DNA of 64,000 bases from Clostridium beijerinckii (GCA_003129525.1 CP029329.1:1655501-1719500); one strand, 5' to 3'; numbered from the stretch's first letter, positions 28,843-39,274 are shown. Program-made: numbers and translations. The notes: generated by a model from the sequence alone, not told the origin.

Positions 28843-29115
28843 ATGAATGAAAAGTACATTACTTTATGTAACAAATTATTATACTATTTAATAGCGCCTT
28901 GCTTATTACTATATTTCATTATGATAGATATAGGTTTTCTTACTACTTCCTTCGGGATGTTATTGATATTTGGAATATGCATAGTTTTGGGTGTAGCTAT
29001 CCCGACGATATATAAGAAAAAGAATACAGAGTATAAGTTTAATGTTAGTAGTAAATATGCCAATATTATGGCTGTATTAGTTATTTTGGAACTTTCATAT
29101 AATTTCTATAAATAG
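28843..29115 (+). CDS. Small membrane protein of unknown function
   Basis: 90 residues with three hydrophobic segments (about 10-27, 30-52, 70-88): LLYYLIAPCLLLYFIMIDIGF, GMLLIFGICIVLGVAIPTIY, ANIMAVLVILELSY. GGAGAG at 28830-28835 is well placed for ATG 28843, so I reject the longer TTG form at 28828. I do not recognise the family. It lies between the araR relic and the importer, possibly in the same transcript. Confidence 0.6.
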   Translation: MNEKYITLCNKLLYYLIAPCLLLYFIMIDIGFLTTSFGMLLIFGICIVLGVAIPTIYKKKNTEYKFNVSSKYANIMAVLVILELSYNFYK

Positions 29116-29311
29116 GAATAAATTTGTAATCAGTAAAGAAAAAATCTGGTTCGAAATAAGAGATACATAATGCAAAGTTGTAACTGTATTTATTAAGTTA
29201 GTATATTACCTTTTAGTATATTTTAATTTATCATAAGTGATAACGATTAAATAGATTAGAAGAAAATATAAATTAAAAAAATATATATGGAGATTGAAGG
29301 GAGAAATAATT

Positions 29312-30448
29312 ATGAAAAAGAAATTAATGGCAATGTTAGTATCAATGACACTTCTAGGATCATTAGTAGGATGTGGGGTTTCAACTACTGCTCCAGGGGG
29401 TGCAACAGACGAGAAGAGTAGTTCTAGTTCAGACTCAAAAGAAACAAAGGCTGATGGAAAAACTATTGGTATTCTTATGCCAACTAAATCTTCTGAACGT
29501 TGGATAAAAGATGGAGATGATATGGTAAAAGCATTAAAAGACCTTGGATATTCTACAGATTTGCAATATGCAGAAGATGTTGTAGAAACTCAAGTATCAC
29601 AAGCTGAAAACTTAATCACAAAAGGTGTAAGTGCTTTAGTAATTGCTAATATTGATGGTGAATCTTTAACTGATGTTTGTCAAAAAGCGAAGGATGCAGG
29701 AATTCCTGTTATTGCTTATGACCGTTTGATTAAAAATACTGAAAATGTAGACTATTATATTTCTTTTGATAATACTCTTGTAGGGGTTCAAGTTGGTCAA
29801 TACATTGAAAAATCATTAGATCTAAAAAATGCAAGTAAGTCATTCAATATAGAATTATTTGCAGGTTCTCCGGATGATAACAATGCACACATGTTATACG
29901 ATGGTGCAATGAGTGTACTTAAACCTTATATAGATTCTAAAAAATTAAATGTAGTTTCAGGACAAACTTCATTTGATGAAGTTTGTACATTAAGATGGGA
30001 TGGTGCTTTAGCACAAGCAAGAATGGAAAATTTATTAACAGCTAATTACTCAGCTGGTAAAAAAGTTGATGCAGTATTTTCATCTTTTGATGGATTAAGC
30101 CGTGGTATTGTAGAAGCATTAAGAAGTGTTGGTTATGGATCTGCTGATCTTCCATGGCCAGTAATTACAGGACAAGATGCAGAAACTGCAACAGTTAAAT
30201 CTATTATTGCTGGTGAACAAACACAAACAATATTTAAAGATACAAGAATGCTATCAGCTCAAGCTGTTAAGACAGTTGATGCAGTTTTAAAAGGACAAAA
30301 AGCAGAAGTTAATGATGAGAAAACTTATAACAATGGCGTAAAAGTTGTACCATCTTATCTATGTACTCCAGTTTCAGTAGACAAAACTAATTATAAGGCA
30401 GTTTTAGTTGATTCAGGATATATAAAAGAAGCAGATCTTTCTAAATAG
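29312..30448 (+). CDS. Sugar-binding lipoprotein of a ChvE/XylF-type ABC importer
   Basis: About 378 residues. Lipoprotein signal ends in GSLVGCG; then a Ser/Lys/Asp-rich linker; then a type-I binding fold with the ChvE/XylF pattern: [59 protein letters not shown] and [19 protein letters not shown]. ChvE-class proteins bind several aldoses including arabinose, xylose and galactose. Start chosen at ATG 29312 behind GAAGGGAG, not the TTG at 29294. Followed by a strong stem-loop and then the ATPase and permease. In this island L-arabinose or xylose is the likeliest cargo. Confidence 0.9.
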   Translation: MKKKLMAMLVSMTLLGSLVGCGVSTTAPGGATDEKSSSSSDSKETKADGKTIGILMPTKSSERWIKDGDDMVKALKDLGYSTDLQYAEDVVETQVSQAENLITKGVSALVIANIDGESLTDVCQKAKDAGIPVIAYDRLIKNTENVDYYISFDNTLVGVQVGQYIEKSLDLKNASKSFNIELFAGSPDDNNAHMLYDGAMSVLKPYIDSKKLNVVSGQTSFDEVCTLRWDGALAQARMENLLTANYSAGKKVDAVFSSFDGLSRGIVEALRSVGYGSADLPWPVITGQDAETATVKSIIAGEQTQTIFKDTRMLSAQAVKTVDAVLKGQKAEVNDEKTYNNGVKVVPSYLCTPVSVDKTNYKAVLVDSGYIKEADLSK

Positions 30449-30461
30449 AATTATATTATAG

Positions 30462-30495
30462 CAATTATAGTGGCAACTTATTGCCACTATAATTG
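30462..30495 (+). other. Intergenic stem-loop between binding-protein and ATPase genes
   Basis: Perfect 15-bp stem (30462-30476 / 30481-30495), 4-nt loop, no T-run. The likely role is to protect the upstream mRNA and allow more binding protein than ATPase, as known for malE-malF type operons. Confidence 0.65.
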
Positions 30496-30516
30496 AAATA
30501 AGGAGGGGCGTAACAT

Positions 30517-32070
30517 ATGGTGAATAATAATGATATTATTCTTGAAATGATAAATATAACAAAAACATTTCCAGGGGTAAAAGCCTTAGATAATGTTAAT
30601 CTACAAGTACAGTCCGGAGAAATTCATTCTCTTTGTGGAGAAAATGGAGCAGGTAAATCTACATTAATGAAAGTTCTAAGTGGAATATATCCTTATGGGA
30701 CATATGAAGGCGCTATTTTATATAATGGGAAAGCTTGTAAATATAAAAGTGTAAAAGATAGTGAAGCTGATGGAATAGTTATTATACATCAAGAGTTAGC
30801 TTTGAGTCCTTATCTTAGCATAGCAGAAAATATTTTTATTGGAAATGAAGTTGCAAAATATGGAGTTATTAACTGGCATGAGGTAAAAATTAGAACTAAG
30901 GAATTACTTGAAAAAGTTGGATTGAATGAAGATCCAGATACTGTTGTCAATACACTTAGTGTTGGTAAACAACAATTAATTGAAATTGCTAAAGCATTAT
31001 CAAAGAACGTAAAATTATTAATTCTAGATGAACCAACAGCATCATTAAATGATGATGATAGTGAGCATTTATTGGATTTAATGTTAGAGTTGAAAGAACA
31101 AGGAATTACATCTATTTTGATTTCACATAAATTAAATGAAGTTTCAAAAGTTTGTGATTCTATAACTATATTGCGTGATGGAGCAACTATTGAAACTTTA
31201 GATGCATCCGGTGGGAAAGTCCCAGAAGATAGAATTGTTAAAGGGATGGTAGGTCGTGAACTTACAGATCGTTATCCAAAGAGAACTCCTAAAATAGGAG
31301 ATATACTATTTGAAGTGAAAAATTGGAATGTTTATCATCCAGATTATCCTGATAGAAGAATGGTTCATAATGTAAATATAAATGTAAGGAAAGGTGAAGT
31401 TCTTGGAATTGCTGGACTTATGGGCGCAGGAAGAACTGAACTTGCAATGAGTATTTTCGGAAGAACATACGGAGAAAAAATTTCTGGAACTCTTATAAAA
31501 GATGGTAAAGAAATTCATATAAAAACAGTTAAAGATGCAATTGATGCAGGTATTGCTTATGTAACTGAAGATAGAAAGGAAGCAGGGTTAAATTTAATTG
31601 ATGATATACGTCATAATATTACAATTGCTTCATTAAATAAAATTTCTAATAAAGGTGTTATAAATGAACAAGTTGAAATTTTAGCATCAGAAGAATTTAG
31701 GAAATCAATGAAAATAAAAACTCCAAGCATATTACAAATTACAGGAAACTTAAGTGGAGGTAATCAACAAAAAGTAATACTTTCAAGATGGATTTATGCA
31801 GAACCAGACATATTAATACTTGATGAACCTACCAGAGGAATTGACGTTGGAGCAAAATATGAAATATATACAATTATAAATGATTTAGTGGCTCAAGGAA
31901 AAGCTGTTATTGTAATTTCTTCTGAATTACCAGAAGTTCTTGGAATAAGCGATAGAATTTATGTTATGAATGAAGGGAAAATGATAGGAGAACTAGATGG
32001 AAAAGATGCTACTCAAGAAATTATTATGAGTAAAATAGTTGCAGCAAAAAACGAGGAGGCAGTAAAATGA
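30517..32070 (+). CDS. Sugar ABC importer ATP-binding protein (GguA/XylG-like)
   Basis: 517 residues, tandem ATPase. Walker [10 protein letters not shown] (about 43-51), the spacer text [15 protein letters not shown] typical of XylG/GguA proteins, signature [15 protein letters not shown], Walker [13 protein letters not shown]. Second half: [45 protein letters not shown]. Ribosome site AGGAGGGG. It overlaps the permease gene by four bases (ATGA). Confidence 0.95.
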   Translation: MVNNNDIILEMINITKTFPGVKALDNVNLQVQSGEIHSLCGENGAGKSTLMKVLSGIYPYGTYEGAILYNGKACKYKSVKDSEADGIVIIHQELALSPYLSIAENIFIGNEVAKYGVINWHEVKIRTKELLEKVGLNEDPDTVVNTLSVGKQQLIEIAKALSKNVKLLILDEPTASLNDDDSEHLLDLMLELKEQGITSILISHKLNEVSKVCDSITILRDGATIETLDASGGKVPEDRIVKGMVGRELTDRYPKRTPKIGDILFEVKNWNVYHPDYPDRRMVHNVNINVRKGEVLGIAGLMGAGRTELAMSIFGRTYGEKISGTLIKDGKEIHIKTVKDAIDAGIAYVTEDRKEAGLNLIDDIRHNITIASLNKISNKGVINEQVEILASEEFRKSMKIKTPSILQITGNLSGGNQQKVILSRWIYAEPDILILDEPTRGIDVGAKYEIYTIINDLVAQGKAVIVISSELPEVLGISDRIYVMNEGKMIGELDGKDATQEIIMSKIVAAKNEEAVK

Positions 32071-33287
32071 GTGAGGAAAAAATTATAAAAAAAAATAATG
32101 ATCAACAAGAACATAAAAAAGTTGAAAAGAGTTCATTAAGTAAATTTATGACGGAAAACGGTATGTTTATTGCATTGTTAGCAGTAGTAGCTATATTTCA
32201 AATTTTGACTAAAGGAATTATGTTAAAACCACTTAATATAACAAATTTAATTCAACAAAATGGATATGTACTTATTCTTGCGGTAGGTATGCTACTGGTA
32301 GTTATTGTTGGTACTGTTGATCTTGCAGTTGGTTCTGTTTGTGCCTTTATTGGAGCTGTAGCAGGGGTTGTTATGGTTAACCGAGGAATGGACCCTGTAA
32401 TGTCTGTTATTATATCACTTTTAATAGGTATGGCTGTTGGAGCTATTCAAGGATATTGGATTGCCTATAAATTAATTCCTGGCTTTGTAGTAACTTTAGC
32501 TGGTCAATTAATCTTTAGAGGATTTACAATGATAATATTAAATGGTAAGACAATTGCACCATTTCCAACATCATTTGCTAATCTAGGATCAGGATTTGTA
32601 CCACCATTATTTTATGTGCAAATGGGTTCGGGTTATTTAGTTGGATCATCAATAATTATTGGTATTATATTAGCAGTAGTTATGGTATTGAAAAATATAC
32701 AAAGTAGAAATAAACTTCAAAAATACAATTTTACTGTTGAAAATAAGACATCGTTTATGGCTAAAAATGCTGCTATAGTTATAGTAATTATTGCTGCAAC
32801 GTTTGTATTAGGATCTTATAAAGGAATACCTAATATATTAGTAATCGCAGGAATAATAATAGCAATTTATTCATTTGTTACAACTAAAACAGTATTTGGT
32901 AGACAAGTATATGCAGTTGGTGGTAATAAAAAGGCAGCGGCACTATCAGGTGTAAAGGTTGATAAAACTACATTTTTAGTATTTGTAAATATGGGACTAT
33001 TAGCAGCAGTAGCAGGACTTGCTTATGCAGCTCGTGTTAACTCAGCCCAACCTAAAGCCGGTGTTAACTTTGAATTAGATGCTTTAGCAGCCTGTTACAT
33101 AGGTGGTGCATCTACAGCAGGTGGTACTGGAAGAATTATGGGAGCAGTTGTTGGTGGACTAGTATTGGGAGTTCTTAACAATGGTATGTCTTTAATGGGA
33201 GTTGATAATAACTGGCAACAAGCTATTAAAGGATTCGTATTACTATTTGCAGTAGTATTTGATTTATATTCAAAGAAAAAGAAATAA
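32067..33287 (+). CDS. Sugar ABC importer permease (GguB/XylH-like)
   Basis: 406 residues, longer than RbsC-type permeases, as usual for XylH/GguB. About ten hydrophobic segments; a charged N-terminal tail (about 1-27) and an internal hydrophilic loop (about 210-228). Motifs: [58 protein letters not shown] and [17 protein letters not shown]. It is presumably a homodimer with the ATPase at 30517. Last gene of the operon. Confidence 0.94.
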   Translation: MSEEKIIKKNNDQQEHKKVEKSSLSKFMTENGMFIALLAVVAIFQILTKGIMLKPLNITNLIQQNGYVLILAVGMLLVVIVGTVDLAVGSVCAFIGAVAGVVMVNRGMDPVMSVIISLLIGMAVGAIQGYWIAYKLIPGFVVTLAGQLIFRGFTMIILNGKTIAPFPTSFANLGSGFVPPLFYVQMGSGYLVGSSIIIGIILAVVMVLKNIQSRNKLQKYNFTVENKTSFMAKNAAIVIVIIAATFVLGSYKGIPNILVIAGIIIAIYSFVTTKTVFGRQVYAVGGNKKAAALSGVKVDKTTFLVFVNMGLLAAVAGLAYAARVNSAQPKAGVNFELDALAACYIGGASTAGGTGRIMGAVVGGLVLGVLNNGMSLMGVDNNWQQAIKGFVLLFAVVFDLYSKKKK

Positions 33288-33311
33288 TGTTTAATTAGTA
33301 CTCTACATAAG

Positions 33312-33381
33312 TAGGGAAGCAAACCTATGATCTTGTGTGAGTCACTTACTCAGCGAACGCATGTGAGTCGAGTTTCCCTTA
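33312..33381 (+). repeat. Dispersed intergenic repeat, copy 1
   Basis: GGGAAGCAAAC...GTTTCCC ends enclose TGTGAGTCACTTACTCAG, AACGCATGTGAGTCGAG. A homologous sequence (TGTGAATCACTTAATCAG, GCGCATTCGAGTCGAA) occurs on the minus strand at about 37846-37890. It is the first structured element after the importer operon. No ORF. Confidence 0.55.
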
Positions 33382-33487
33382 AAAAATGTTTTGAGTAATT
33401 TCATTAAATATATCTATTAGTAAATAATAAAATTAATTATGTATAAATTAAAAGAGAATAGTGTGTATAAAATAATAAATAAAAATG

Positions 33488-33545
33488 AAAGCAAGTTTTG
33501 CAACAAATCATTTCAATGAAAGTGCAAAACTGGCTTTTATTTTTA
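33488..33545 (+). terminator. Terminator downstream of the second importer operon
   Basis: Stem AAAGCAAGTTTTGCA / TGCAAAACTGGCTTT (33488-33502 / 33523-33537, two mismatches) followed by TATTTTTAT. Confidence 0.65.
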
Positions 33546-33692
33546 TATAAAATATCAAATGGAGTAATATTAAAAATAGATATTAAGTAATATTTTTACG
33601 GTTGTTTTTCAAGAGTTGTTAATATAAGAAAAACAGATATTAATAATAAAAAATAATACACAATTTAGTGGTTAACATAAAAGGTAAAAGCT

Positions 33693-33721
33693 TTGCTACA
33701 GGATTAAAATTATGTTAAAAT
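33693..33721 (+). promoter_or_regulatory. Promoter of the TM1266-hydG operon
   Basis: TTGCTA (33693-33698), 17-bp spacer, TAAAAT (33716-33721). Predicted start near 33728, which leaves a leader of about 175 nt. Confidence 0.55.
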
Positions 33722-33727
33722 AATAAG

Positions 33728-33885
33728 ATAATCTGACTTTGAGGACAAATCCAACAAGGAAGATATATAAAACGAAATCGTTCTGAAGTACATTAGGGTT
33801 AGTCCCAAATGATAAGGCGGTATTATAAGATAGCTTTGAATACACTATCTCTATGCCTTTTTTGGGGTATAGAGATTATTTTTTT
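33728..33885 (+). promoter_or_regulatory. Structured leader RNA with intrinsic terminator before the hydG operon (riboswitch-like)
   Basis: GGAC-AA-ATCC (33743-33752) pairs with GGGT-TA-GTCC (33796-33805), enclosing a 43-nt loop region with a small hairpin AACGA/TCGTT (33771-33782). Then AAGGCGG, a hairpin AGATAG / CTATCT (33828-33833 / 33845-33850), and a competing terminator stem ATCTCTATGCC / GGTATAGAGAT (33847-33857 / 33866-33876) with a run of Ts to 33885. The last two hairpins share 33847-33850 and cannot coexist, the usual logic of transcription attenuation. I do not recognise a known riboswitch class. Confidence 0.55.
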
Positions 33886-33902
33886 GAAAGGAAATAACTA
33901 AT

Positions 33903-34154
33903 ATGGATACAAGAATAGCGTTAGTTGGAATTATAGTAGATAATATTGATTCAACAGAAAAATTAAATACTATTTTGCATGAGTATGGACAATATATTAT
34001 TGGTAGAATGGGTATACCTTATAGAGAAAAGAATGTCAGTATTATAAGTGTAGTTATAGATGCTACTAATGATGTTATAAGTTCATTATCTGGAAAATTA
34101 GGCATGATTGAAGGGATAAGCGTTAAAACAGTTTATTCTAAAACAGGAAAATAA
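33903..34154 (+). CDS. TM1266-family small protein (iron-only hydrogenase system regulator)
   Basis: 83 residues, ferredoxin-like/ACT-like fold: RIALVGIIVDNIDSTEKLN, EYGQYIIGRMGIPYREKNVS, IISVVIDATNDVISSLSGKLG. It is the family annotated as iron-only hydrogenase system regulator, found beside HydEFG genes; biochemical function is not established. Ribosome site AAAGGAAAT. It precedes hydG by 109 bp and shares its leader. Plausible role: sensing or feedback on H-cluster assembly; this is inference. Confidence 0.85.
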   Translation: MDTRIALVGIIVDNIDSTEKLNTILHEYGQYIIGRMGIPYREKNVSIISVVIDATNDVISSLSGKLGMIEGISVKTVYSKTGK

Positions 34155-34263
34155 CATAACCATTCAAAAAAATATAAATAAAAAATGCATTCTATAAATA
34201 AATTTATCTTATGAACACCTTAATAACAAAGAAAAATTTAATTAAAGAAGGAAGAGATAAATA

Positions 34264-35682
34264 ATGTATAATGTTAAATCAAAAGTAGCAACAGAGTTTA
34301 TTGATGATGAAGAAATACTAGAAAGTCTTAAATTTGCTAAGAAAAATAAGAACAACAGAGAATTAATTAATGAAATTTTAGAAAAGGCTAAAGAATGTAA
34401 GGGACTTTCACATAGAGAAGCAATAGTTTTGCTTGAATGTGAATTAGAAGATGAAAATGAAAAAATGTACAAACTTGCACAAGAAATTAAACAAAGATTT
34501 TATGGAAATAGAATAGTAATGTTTGCTCCATTATATCTTTCTAATTATTGTGTAAATGGATGTACTTATTGTCCATATCATCATAAAAATAAACATATAA
34601 CAAGAAAGAAACTTACTCAAGAAGAAATTAAGAGAGAAGTAATTGCGCTACAAGATCTTGGACATAAAAGACTTGCATTAGAAACAGGAGAAGATCCAAT
34701 AAATTCTCCACTTGAATATGTACTTGAAAGTATAAAGACTATATATAGCATAAAACACAAGAATGGCGCTATTAGAAGAGTTAATGTAAATATTGCAGCT
34801 ACAACTGTTGAAAATTATAGGAAATTAAATGAAGCAGGAATTGGAACATACATCTTATTTCAAGAAACATATAATAAGAAAATATATGAAGAACTTCATC
34901 CAACAGGTCCAAAACATGATTATGCGTATCATACAGAAGCAATGGATAGAGCTATGGAAGGTGGAATTGATGATGTTGGAATAGGCGTATTATTTGGATT
35001 AAACATGTATAGATATGATTTTATTGGATTGCTTATGCATGCAGAACATTTAGAAGCGGCAAAGGGCGTTGGACCACATACAATAAGTGTACCAAGAATA
35101 AGGTCTGCCGATGATATAGATCCAGAAAACTTTTCAAATGGAATTTCAGATGATATCTTTGCTAAGATAGTTGCAGTACTTAGAATTTCAGTACCATATA
35201 CTGGTATTCTTATTTCAACTAGAGAATCTCAAGAGTCAAGAGAAAAAGTACTTCAACTTGGAGCTTCTCAAATAAGTGGAGCATCATCTACAAGTGTTGG
35301 TGGATATGCTGAAAAAGAGAAAAAAGAAGAGAATTCAGCTCAATTTGATATCAGTGATGATAGAACTTTAGATGAAATAGTAAATTGGTTACTTGAACTA
35401 GGATATATTCCAAGCTTCTGTACTGCTTGCTATAGAGAAGGAAGAACAGGTGACAGATTTATGAGTCTTGTTAAATCTGGGCAAATAGCAAACTGCTGTC
35501 AACCTAATGCACTTATGACTTTAAAAGAGTATTTAGAAGACTATGCATCTGAAGACACAAAAAGAAAAGGTGAAGAAGTAATTAAAAATGAAATTCCAAG
35601 GATTTCAAATGAAAAAGTTAGAAAAATTGCTGAAGAAAATTTAAGTAAGTTAAATGAAGGAAAACGTGATTTTAGATTTTAA
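34264..35682 (+). CDS. hydG: [FeFe]-hydrogenase maturase HydG (radical SAM tyrosine lyase)
   Basis: 472 residues, standard length. HydG cleaves tyrosine to make CO and cyanide for the hydrogenase H-cluster. Radical-SAM cluster motif CVNGCTYC at about residues 96-103 (CX3CX2C); LALETGEDP and NIAATTVENYRKL within the barrel; the C-terminal auxiliary cluster motif CTACYREGRTGDRFM plus ANCCQPNA supplies the second cluster. Ribosome site AAGGAAGAG. hydE, hydF and the hydrogenase itself are not in the window, which is usual in clostridia where these genes are scattered. Confidence 0.97.
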   Translation: MYNVKSKVATEFIDDEEILESLKFAKKNKNNRELINEILEKAKECKGLSHREAIVLLECELEDENEKMYKLAQEIKQRFYGNRIVMFAPLYLSNYCVNGCTYCPYHHKNKHITRKKLTQEEIKREVIALQDLGHKRLALETGEDPINSPLEYVLESIKTIYSIKHKNGAIRRVNVNIAATTVENYRKLNEAGIGTYILFQETYNKKIYEELHPTGPKHDYAYHTEAMDRAMEGGIDDVGIGVLFGLNMYRYDFIGLLMHAEHLEAAKGVGPHTISVPRIRSADDIDPENFSNGISDDIFAKIVAVLRISVPYTGILISTRESQESREKVLQLGASQISGASSTSVGGYAEKEKKEENSAQFDISDDRTLDEIVNWLLELGYIPSFCTACYREGRTGDRFMSLVKSGQIANCCQPNALMTLKEYLEDYASEDTKRKGEEVIKNEIPRISNEKVRKIAEENLSKLNEGKRDFRF

Positions 35683-35693
35683 TAACAATGAAG

Positions 35694-35750
35694 AAATAAG
35701 GTGGATAATTGCTAATATTAGCATTAATTCACCTTATTTTTTCATTTTTT
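35694..35750 (+). terminator. Terminator after hydG
   Basis: AAATAAGGTG / CACCTTATTT with inner GCTAATATTAGC hairpin and a long T tract. Confidence 0.75.
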
Positions 35751-35929
35751 TATATATATTTCCAATATAACGTTTACAGATTTAATATGTTAGATTATAA
35801 TAAAATAATAGTCCAAACTATTACAATTAAATAAATAATAATACAAATAATTATTTTATATAAAGAATTAGCATAATAAATGAGTAAAAAGTATGTGAGA
35901 GATATTATATATTAGGAGGAAAGATTAAT

Positions 35930-37636
35930 ATGAATATATTGAAGAAAGTAAAATCTAAATTAATAGTTGCATTTTTGATTGTATCTATTTTGATTGGAGT
36001 AGTGGGTACTATCGGAGTAGTATCGTTAAAAAATGTAAATAATAAAGCAACAGAAATGTATACGGTAAGTCTTCAACACGTTAATCAAATATTATCCATA
36101 AAGGCTAATGTTCTACAAATTAAAAGTGATATTTTAATTATTATCTATGAAAAGGATAAATATAAAGTTGAAGAGTCAAAAAAAAGTATCAATTCTGCAA
36201 TAAATGAGAATGACAAATACTTATCTGATTATGAAAACTCTCAAATGACAAAAGAAGAAGGAATAGTATGGGCAGAGTTTAATGAAAGTATGAAAAGATA
36301 TAAAGATATTAGAGACAAAGTAATGGAATATGTTTCGTCTAATAATTTAGATGAGGCACAAAAAAAGTATTTAGAAATGGTACCTGTTCAGACGAATATG
36401 ATTTATAATGTTAGTAAAGTTATTGATATGAATTTATTGCAAGCTAAATTAGCAAAAGAAAATATTACGTATACATATTCAAATGCTAATATAACAATTG
36501 TTATATTAACTTTTACTGGTTTTATAATTGCAATTATACTTGGTTTGATTATGTCAAACAATGTAAATAAACCTTTAAAAAAAATAAAAACTTTTGCAGA
36601 GAGGTTAGCGTTATATGATTTCTCCAATCCGATTATTATTAATAGAAAAGATGAATTTGGACAAACTAGTGTTGCTTTAAATAAAGCACAAGAAAATGTA
36701 AATTATTTAGTTAAGCAAATCATTGAACAATCTCAGGATATAAGTGCATCTAGCGAAGAGCTTTCAGCAACAGCGGAAGAATTATCCTCTAAAGTTGTAT
36801 GCGTAGATCAAGCAGTAAATAATATTGCAGCTGGTATGCAAGAGTCTAGTGCTACATCAGAAGAAATAAGTGCTTCGGTTCAAGAAGTAGATTCAAGTAT
36901 TAATGAACTTTCAGAAAAGGCTATGGAAGGAAGTAATAATGCAATTGAATCTAAAGAAAGAGCTTCAGGAGTTCAAAATAATAGTAGGCAAGCTATTGAT
37001 GAAACACTAAAACTATATGATGAAAAGAAAAAAAATATGTTACAGGTTATTGAGAATGGAAAAGTAGTAGATAATATTAAGATTATGGCGGATACTATAG
37101 GAAGTATAGCTGAACAAACAAATTTACTTGCACTAAATGCAGCTATAGAAGCAGCAAGAGCTGGCGAACAAGGTAAGGGATTTGCAGTTGTTGCAGACGA
37201 GGTGAGAAACCTTTCAGAGCAGTCATCACAAGCTGTAATAGGAATTAAGGATACTATTATTACTGTTCAGGAGGCGTTTAAAAATAGTATTGATACTGGA
37301 AAGGATATACTGAAATTTATTAATACTGATGTGAATAAGCAACTTAATGCATATGCAGAAACAGGTAAACAGTATTATAATGATTCTGATTTTGTAAGTA
37401 AAATGTCGGAAGAAATAGCATCTATGTCAGAAGAAATTACAGCTACAGTAAGTCAAGTAAATAAAGCTATACAAACTATGGCATACACATCGCAAAAATC
37501 TACTGAACAAGCTGAAGAAATAAAAGACAGTATGAATGAAACTACAAAAGCTATAGAACAAGTGTCATTAACAGCACAAAGCCAATCAGAACTTGCTCAA
37601 AAACTTAATGAAATTGTACAAAGGTTTAAGATTTAA
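35930..37636 (+). CDS. Methyl-accepting chemotaxis protein
   Basis: 568 residues: membrane segment at about 12-32, a four-helix-bundle extracellular sensor (about 35-185), second membrane segment at about 187-210, HAMP (about 212-262), then a signalling domain with tip [20 protein letters not shown] and [18 protein letters not shown]. Ribosome site AGGAGGAAAG. It stands alone between hydG and the mgl operon; no AraR box is visible upstream. Ligand unknown. Confidence 0.93.
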   Translation: MNILKKVKSKLIVAFLIVSILIGVVGTIGVVSLKNVNNKATEMYTVSLQHVNQILSIKANVLQIKSDILIIIYEKDKYKVEESKKSINSAINENDKYLSDYENSQMTKEEGIVWAEFNESMKRYKDIRDKVMEYVSSNNLDEAQKKYLEMVPVQTNMIYNVSKVIDMNLLQAKLAKENITYTYSNANITIVILTFTGFIIAIILGLIMSNNVNKPLKKIKTFAERLALYDFSNPIIINRKDEFGQTSVALNKAQENVNYLVKQIIEQSQDISASSEELSATAEELSSKVVCVDQAVNNIAAGMQESSATSEEISASVQEVDSSINELSEKAMEGSNNAIESKERASGVQNNSRQAIDETLKLYDEKKKNMLQVIENGKVVDNIKIMADTIGSIAEQTNLLALNAAIEAARAGEQGKGFAVVADEVRNLSEQSSQAVIGIKDTIITVQEAFKNSIDTGKDILKFINTDVNKQLNAYAETGKQYYNDSDFVSKMSEEIASMSEEITATVSQVNKAIQTMAYTSQKSTEQAEEIKDSMNETTKAIEQVSLTAQSQSELAQKLNEIVQRFKI

Positions 37637-37734
37637 TCATTACATGTAAAAATGATTTAGGCACATTATCTTCTGTTTTTTGTTGTTTTTATAATTAGTA
37701 TCATAAAATATGTAGTGTGGAAAATTATATATAT

Positions 37735-37777
37735 CACATAATAAACTTGTTAATATAATTAACAAGTTTATTATGTG
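37735..37777. terminator. Perfect 20-bp hairpin downstream of the chemoreceptor
   Basis: Arms 37735-37754 and 37758-37777 pair without mismatch around a 3-nt loop. The plus side lacks a T-run, so termination may be weak. Confidence 0.5.
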
Positions 37778-37839
37778 TGTAGGTGAAAGATAGTGGTTAC
37801 CTTCCTGTGTAGATTTGAGGTATAACTATGGTTTTCTTT

Positions 37840-37930
37840 TTAAGGAAATTCGACTCGAATGCGCCCCCTGATTAAGTGATTCACACCAAATCTTTTTAAA
37901 AGGAAGTTAACTTATGTACATAAGTTAACT
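37840..37930. repeat. Dispersed intergenic repeat copy 2 (inverted) plus a 26-bp perfect palindrome
   Basis: Minus-strand text TGTGAATCACTTAATCAG, GCGCATTCGAGTCGAA, TTTCCTT matches copy 1 at 33312. Immediately beyond is a perfect palindrome (37905-37930) centred on TATGTACATA with GTTAAC ends. The 538-bp gap up to mglB also holds short inverted repeats (AGTTC..GAACT, GTTCGAAGAAC) and AAATTTCGATTCTCACTT, similar to text in the ytf operon gap. No gene. Confidence 0.5.
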
Positions 37931-38174
37931 AAGTTCAAGGAACTAAATCAAAGATGCCCACAAGGGGAAAGTTCGAAGAACGAAATATAAAATTTCGATT
38001 CTCACTTTTGGACTTTCACTTATCTACTTAAGAAATTCGATAAAAGTGTGAAGAATTTCGTATGGAGAGTAAATTGTAAAGGGTTTATAATGAATACTGT
38101 AAACAAATAACAAATAATACATTTCGTTTACGAAGATTAGATAAGTGTTAGATAAGAATATGGAGGGGTAAAAA

Positions 38175-39242
38175 ATGAAAAGGTTTAAAAATTTATTAAC
38201 AATTGTTATGGCTGCAACTATGATTGCTGCAACAATGGTAGGGTGCGGAGCAAGCAAGACTGCTCAACCAGATACAGCTAAAAAGGCTGAAACAAAAAAT
38301 GTTTTAATAGGTTCTGCTATCTATAAGTTTGATGATACATTCATGACAGGCGTTCGTACTGCTATGGAAGGACAAGCTAAGGAAAAAGGATCAACTCTTG
38401 AATTAGTGGATTCACAAAACAAACAACCTACACAAAACGAACAAGTTGATACATTTATTACAAAAGGTGTAAATGCTTTAGCAGTAAATCCAGTTGATAG
38501 AACAGCTGCAGGTCCACTTATTGCAAAAGCAAAAGAAAAAAGTATTCCAATTGTATTCTTAAACCGTGAACCAGAGAAAGCAGATATGGATGGTTATGAT
38601 AAAGTTTGGTATGTCGGTGCACATGCAGAACAATCTGGAACACAATCAGGAGAAATTATATCTGATTATTTCAAAGCACATCCAGAAGCAGATAAAAATA
38701 AAGATGGAGTAGTACAATATGTAATGCTTCAAGGTGAACCAGGACATCAAGATGCAACTCTTCGTACAGAATATTCTATAAAAGCTATAGAAGCTGCTGG
38801 ACTTAAAACACAAAAACTTGCAGCAGATACAGCAATGTGGGACAAAGCAAAAGCAACTGACCTTATGAAAGCATTTATTACAGGTCAAGGACTTGATAAA
38901 ATAGAAGCTGTTCTTTGTAACAATGATGATATGGCTCTTGGCGCAGTAGAAGCTCTAAAGGCAGAAGGATATAATAAAGGCGATGCAACTAAATATACTC
39001 CAGTAGTTGGAGTTGATGCAACAGCACCAGCGCTTCAAGCTATGAAAGAAGGATCACTTCTTGGAACAGTTCTAAATGATGCAGCTAACCAAGGTAAGGC
39101 TACAGTAAATATTGCTCAAGCAGCAGCTGAAGGTAAAGATATTACAGAAGCAAATATTGGTTACCCAGTAACAGATTCAAAATATGTATGGATAAATTAT
39201 GTAAAGGTTACTCAAGACAATTATAAAGATTATCTTAAGTAA
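38175..39242 (+). CDS. mglB: Galactose/glucose-binding lipoprotein
   Basis: 355 residues. Lipoprotein signal ends TMVGCG. Type-I fold of the MglB (GGBP) class with canonical pocket residues: IYKFDDTFM (aromatic stacker and Asp), VNPVDRTAAG, FLNREPEKAD, GEPGHQDATLRTEY (His, Asp, Arg), NNDDMALGA (Asn), VGVDATAP (Asp). The calcium loop is DKNKDGVVQ. It feeds the MglA/MglC importer and is likely also read by a chemoreceptor, as in enteric bacteria. Ribosome site GGAGGGG. Probably activated by the two-component system at 42436-45868, which lies downstream. Confidence 0.95.
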   Translation: MKRFKNLLTIVMAATMIAATMVGCGASKTAQPDTAKKAETKNVLIGSAIYKFDDTFMTGVRTAMEGQAKEKGSTLELVDSQNKQPTQNEQVDTFITKGVNALAVNPVDRTAAGPLIAKAKEKSIPIVFLNREPEKADMDGYDKVWYVGAHAEQSGTQSGEIISDYFKAHPEADKNKDGVVQYVMLQGEPGHQDATLRTEYSIKAIEAAGLKTQKLAADTAMWDKAKATDLMKAFITGQGLDKIEAVLCNNDDMALGAVEALKAEGYNKGDATKYTPVVGVDATAPALQAMKEGSLLGTVLNDAANQGKATVNIAQAAAEGKDITEANIGYPVTDSKYVWINYVKVTQDNYKDYLK

Positions 39243-39274
39243 GATATAATTAAATTTATAAATAAAAAAATAAG

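Noticed and set aside
29229-29252. Cre-like sequence (AGTGATAACGATTAAA) before the second importer
   Set aside because: Mismatches at invariant positions of TGNAANCGNNNNCA.
33728-33885. T-box or known riboswitch in the hydG leader
   Set aside because: No T-box GGTGG/ACC sequence and no conserved cores of known classes that I can recall; kept as an orphan candidate.
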